Of a DNA stretch of 11,024 bases, positions 8,459 to 11,024 are shown one piece after another. Position 1 is the first letter of the stretch; each line of letters starts with the position of its first letter. Position numbers and translations under genes: made by a program. The notes below the pieces were generated by a model that was not told the origin of the DNA, did not search any database, and saw only the letters and a program-made list of their open reading frames with translations. The stretch is from Pseudomonadota bacterium (GTDB lineage Bacteria; Pseudomonadota; Gammaproteobacteria; Burkholderiales; Burkholderiaceae): positions 1 through 11,024 of the forward strand of contig JAEZQX010000501.1 of assembly GCA_023441105.1 (NCBI GenBank). Reading direction: 5' to 3'.

Positions 8459-8614
8459 TTGAGAGACAAGATCAAGCTGGAATCGACCGCAGGCACCGGT
8501 CACTTCTACACCACCACCAAGAACAAGCGGACCATGCCGGAGAAGATGGAGATCAAGAAGTTCGATCCCGTCGCCCGCAAGCACGTCCCCTACAAGGAAG
8601 CCAAGATCAAGTAG
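8459..8614 (+). CDS. rpmG: 50S ribosomal protein L33 (TTG start)
   Basis: L33 is a large-subunit protein, here 51 residues: [20 protein letters not shown], then [17 protein letters not shown] and the end [10 protein letters not shown]. This is the cysteine-free form of L33, lacking the CxxC zinc ribbon pairs of the other form. The start must be TTG 8459: an in-frame TAG lies at 8453-8455, two codons upstream, and AAGGA at 8446-8450 sits 8 bases before the TTG. Compared with E. coli L33 (55 residues, beginning MAKGIREKIKL) the first four residues are absent. The gene is easy to miss because of its length and start codon. It is the last gene before the terminator. Confidence 0.96.
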   Translation: MRDKIKLESTAGTGHFYTTTKNKRTMPEKMEIKKFDPVARKHVPYKEAKIK

Positions 8615-8656
8615 TCCCCGGCCGAGCGCCGGTCGTGCCCATGTCCATGGGCCATG

Positions 8657-8683
8657 AAAAACGCCCCGGATGGGGCGTTTTTT
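8657..8683. terminator. Bidirectional rho-independent terminator
   Basis: An 11-base-pair stem (8657-8667 AAAAACGCCCC with 8672-8682 GGGGCGTTTTT) closes a GGAT loop and ends in a run of six T on the + strand. The complementary strand ends in five T, so it should also end the desaturase transcript, whose stop is at 8709. A further perfect inverted repeat, GCCCATG-TC-CATGGGC (8637-8652), lies just before it. The rpmG stop is at 8612-8614. Confidence 0.92.
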
Positions 8684-8708
8684 GTTTCCTGCTCCTTGCT
8701 CCGCGCGC

Positions 8709-9992
8709 TCAGGCGGCGGCGGGCACCGGGGCATAGCGACGCATCCGCAGCGCCAGGTCCTGGAGCGCCCTGACGCCGCTGGCTTCCGCCCGGGCGCACC
8801 ACTGCTGCAGGTGGGCGAGCAGCTGCTCGGATGTCATGTGGCTGCGCTCCCAGGTGGCGATCAGCTCGTCGCGCATCTCCACCAGCTTGCGCAGCTTGTC
8901 GCTGGCAGCCAGGGCACCGGCCATCTTGAGCTTCTGCGTCTCGGTGATCCGTCCGCCGTCCTGGCCGACGGCCTTCAGCACCGACTTGCCCGAGATCATG
9001 GCGGCGACATGGCTGCTGCCGGCCGCGCCGGCGGCCTTGAGCCGGCCCATTTCCTCGCGCCAGGTGCGCCGCAGGCCCCGTGCATAGGCTTGCATCAGGT
9101 CATAGCGATAGGTAATGACCGCCTGCAGCATGGCGGCGTCGATCTGCGGCCGGGGCGCGGTGAGCCTGGGGGCGAGCGCCACCTTGCGCACCGTGGCGAG
9201 GCCCAGCATCTGCAACATGCGGATGTACATCCAGCCGATGTCGAACTCGTACCACTTGGACGACAGCTTGGCGCTGCTGCCGAAGGCGTGGTGGTTGTTG
9301 TGCAGCTCCTCGCCGCCGATGATGATGCCCCACGGCAGGATGTTGGTGCTGGCGTCCGGGCAGTCGTAGTTGCGGTAGCCGAGATAGTGGCCCAGGCCGT
9401 TGATGATGCCGGCGGCCGACACCGGGATCCACAGCATCTGGACGGCGAACACGCTCAGGCCGATGACGCCGAAAAGCAGCACGTCGATCACCAGCATCAC
9501 GTACACGCCCAGCACCGAATGCCGGGTGTACAGGTTGCGTTCGATCCAGTCGTCCGGCGTGCCGTGGCCGAACTTCTCCACCAGCGCCGGGTCCGCTGCC
9601 GCGGCGCGGTAGAGTTCCGCCCCCTCCAGCAGCACCTTGCGGATGCCATAGGTACGCGGGCTGTGCGGATCCTCCGGCGTCTCGCACCGAGCGTGGTGCT
9701 TGCGATGCACCGCCGCCCATTGCTTGGTCACCATCCCGGTGGTGAGCCAGAGCCAGAAGCGGAAGAAATGGGCCACCGCCGGATGCAGCTCCAGGGCCCG
9801 ATGCGCCTGGCAGCGGTGCAGGAACACCGTCACCGACACGATGGTCACGTGGGTGACCGCCAGCGTGAAGAGGACGATCTGCCACCAGGCCCAGTCGAGC
9901 AGGCCGGTGTCAAGGAAGCTCAGCAAACCCTGGGCCACGGGGGAATCGATCAAGACAGGTACTCCGGTGATGGAAGCCGATTCGGAAGCCAC
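8709..9992 (-). CDS. Membrane fatty acid (acyl-CoA/acyl-lipid) desaturase
   Basis: This is a di-iron, membrane-bound fatty acid desaturase, likely introducing a delta-9 type double bond into acyl chains at the inner membrane. The 427-residue product has the three histidine boxes: HRCQAHR (59-65), HRKHH (96-100) and HNNHHAFG (231-238), plus an extra His202 in NGLGHYLGYRNY. Hydrophobic segments lie at about 37-58, 71-89, 161-180 and 181-199. After about residue 280 there is a hydrophilic, charged, probably helical extension of roughly 150 residues that the catalytic core does not need. The first possible start, GTG 9992, has no ribosome binding site; TTG 9953 has GGAG 8 bases upstream and would give 414 residues, and GTG 9938 is also possible. 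It lies 41 bases downstream of the methyltransferase gene, so the two may share a transcript, though a TAGAAT (10022-10017, minus strand) could give it its own promoter. Substrate and position specificity cannot be read. Confidence 0.9.
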   Translation of the reverse strand: MASESASITGVPVLIDSPVAQGLLSFLDTGLLDWAWWQIVLFTLAVTHVTIVSVTVFLHRCQAHRALELHPAVAHFFRFWLWLTTGMVTKQWAAVHRKHHARCETPEDPHSPRTYGIRKVLLEGAELYRAAAADPALVEKFGHGTPDDWIERNLYTRHSVLGVYVMLVIDVLLFGVIGLSVFAVQMLWIPVSAAGIINGLGHYLGYRNYDCPDASTNILPWGIIIGGEELHNNHHAFGSSAKLSSKWYEFDIGWMYIRMLQMLGLATVRKVALAPRLTAPRPQIDAAMLQAVITYRYDLMQAYARGLRRTWREEMGRLKAAGAAGSSHVAAMISGKSVLKAVGQDGGRITETQKLKMAGALAASDKLRKLVEMRDELIATWERSHMTSEQLLAHLQQWCARAEASGVRALQDLALRMRRYAPVPAAA

Positions 9993-10033
9993 ATGCCGTG
10001 TAACGGCAGGTATCTCATTCTACCGGCGAGGGC

Positions 10034-11023
10034 CTATCTGCGCCCTTGCAATACCCATCTTGCGACGAAGAAACCGCTGGACGGCCCCTCGTCCGGCAGC
10101 CAATTGCGGGTTTCCCCCGATTCGAATCCCGGGACCTGGAAGGCCGCCGCCTGCTGCTCGTTCTCCTCCCCGAGCAGGCTGCAGGTGGCGTAGACCAGCG
10201 TGCCCCCCGGCTTGACGAGATTCGAGGCGGCGGCGAGGATGGCGCGCTGCTCGGCCAGCTGCTGCAGCAGTCGCTGCGGCGTCAGCCGCCACTTCATGTC
10301 CGGGCTGCGCCGCAGCGTGCCGGTGCCGCTGCACGGCGCGTCGACCAGGACCAAGTCGGCGCGCCGCTGGTAGCGCCCGAGCCGGGCGTCGGCGAGGCCG
10401 TCGAGCCGCATCGCCTCGACGATCGTCACGCCCGCCCGCCGCGCCCGCGGCATGAGGCGGGACAGGCGCTCGCTGCCGGTGTCGAAGGCCAGCACCTTGC
10501 CGGTATTGCGCATGCGGGCCGCCAGCGCCAGCGTCTTGCCGCCAGCCCCGGCGCAGAAATCGACCACCAGCTGGCCTCGTTTCGGGGCGCAGAAGTCGAC
10601 GATGCGCTGACTGCCGGCGTCCTGGATCTCGAACCAGCCGCGTTCGAACAGATCGAGCTTCTCGAGGTTGGGCCGGCCTTCGATCCGCAGGCCGGTCGGC
10701 ACCTCGGCGATTGGCGCCGCCACGACGCCCTGCTCGCGCAGCCGCCGCGCCAACTCGTCGGCCTTGCCGCGCAGCAGGTTGACGCGGATGTCGATCGGCG
10801 ACGGCTGCAGCAGGGCCGCGGCGATGGCGGGGGCACGCTCGCCGTGGGAGGCCTGCAGGCGCTGCCACAGCCAATCCGGCAGGCTGTAGCGGACCGCATC
10901 GGAAAGTCCCGCCAGCCGGGCGGCGATCTCTTCCGGCGGCTGCTCCGCGAGGCGGCGGGCGACGTCTACCAGGCGCCGCGCCCGTGGGGGGGGGGGGGCC
11001 GCGCCCGCGGCGGGGGGGTTTTT
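10034..11023 (-). CDS. RsmB/NOP-family RNA (cytosine-5) methyltransferase, N-terminus cut by window edge
   Basis: This is an SAM-dependent RNA m5C methyltransferase of the NOL1/NOP2/Sun class. From the stop at 10034 the frame stays open to the right edge, so the start is missing. C-terminal motifs: DFCAGAGGKT (SAM motif I, 10561-10532), VDAPCSGTGTLRRSPDMKW (motif IV, Cys codon 10333-10331) and YATCSLLGEEN (motif VI, catalytic Cys codon 10183-10181). Upstream there is the RNA-binding type region with SLPDWLWQRL, PIDIRVNLL and EIQDAGSQRI. Both cysteines needed for methyl transfer and product release are present. It could be the 16S rRNA C967 enzyme RsmB itself, but many betaproteobacteria have a second RsmB-like protein without the NusB-like domain, and this may be that one; the missing N-terminus would decide. 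Codons beyond about 10980 read as a Pro/Ala run and should not be trusted. Confidence 0.9.
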   Translation of the reverse strand, partial: KNPPAAGAAPPPPRARRLVDVARRLAEQPPEEIAARLAGLSDAVRYSLPDWLWQRLQASHGERAPAIAAALLQPSPIDIRVNLLRGKADELARRLREQGVVAAPIAEVPTGLRIEGRPNLEKLDLFERGWFEIQDAGSQRIVDFCAPKRGQLVVDFCAGAGGKTLALAARMRNTGKVLAFDTGSERLSRLMPRARRAGVTIVEAMRLDGLADARLGRYQRRADLVLVDAPCSGTGTLRRSPDMKWRLTPQRLLQQLAEQRAILAAASNLVKPGGTLVYATCSLLGEENEQQAAAFQVPGFESGETRNWLPDEGPSSGFFVARWVLQGRR

Positions 11024-11024
11024 A
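10986..11024. other. Low-complexity contig-end sequence (probable artefact)
   Basis: Thirteen G in a row (10986-10998), a GC-only stretch, seven G (11012-11018) and a run of five T close the window. Nothing else in the window looks like this. Read in the methyltransferase frame it gives a Pro/Ala-rich string unlike the family. The likeliest cause is low-quality read ends at a contig edge. Confidence 0.65.

Noticed and set aside
8670..10193. A 507-codon plus-strand open frame opposite the desaturase
   Set aside because: It starts in the terminator region and its His/Asp/Gln-rich product is the mirror of the desaturase coding strand, with no motif.

Overview
The window is a GC-rich, tightly packed stretch of ordinary bacterial chromosome, very probably from a betaproteobacterium. 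This inference rests on three things: the L28 and L33 protein sequences, the neighbourhood pilE / ispH-fkpB / radC / rpmB-rpmG / desaturase / RsmB-type methyltransferase, and the type IV pilus minor pilin operon. Rhodocyclales-like or Nitrosomonadales-like relatives seem plausible, but the order cannot be fixed from sequence alone. There is no phage, IS, CRISPR, tRNA or rRNA, no gap above 300 bases, and no sign of recent transfer.

Bases 1-5768 (+ strand) hold the 3' part of a minor pilin operon: the tail of a pilV-like gene, pilW, pilX, pilY1 and pilE. The genes overlap or lie within 50 bases of each other. PilV, PilW, PilX and PilE are expected to form the priming tip complex of the type IV pilus. 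PilY1 is expected to be the large tip-associated adhesin and mechanosensor that works with it. PilW and PilE carry clear class III prepilin leaders with Glu at +5. PilX lacks Glu at +5.

Bases 5769-7257 (- strand) hold fkpB followed by ispH, a conserved pair with a 28-base gap. ispH converges on pilE with no intergenic base: the two stop codons together make the palindrome TGATCA. radC (+) diverges from fkpB across a short shared control region.

Bases 8121-8683 hold the rpmB-rpmG ribosomal protein operon. It has a near-consensus sigma70 promoter, a TTG start for rpmG (a gene of only 51 codons), and a strong hairpin terminator that probably works in both directions.

Bases 8709-11023 (- strand) hold a membrane fatty acid desaturase and, upstream of it on the same strand, an RsmB/NOP-type RNA m5C methyltransferase that runs off the window. 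The last ~40 bases are low-complexity poly-G/T sequence and look like contig-end noise.

I did not find an undescribed system. The points most worth checking are the PilY1 propeller, which appears to lack the usual acidic calcium loop but has an EF-hand-like loop near its C-terminus, the abutting convergent stops of pilE and ispH, several non-ATG start decisions, and the long C-terminal extension of the desaturase.
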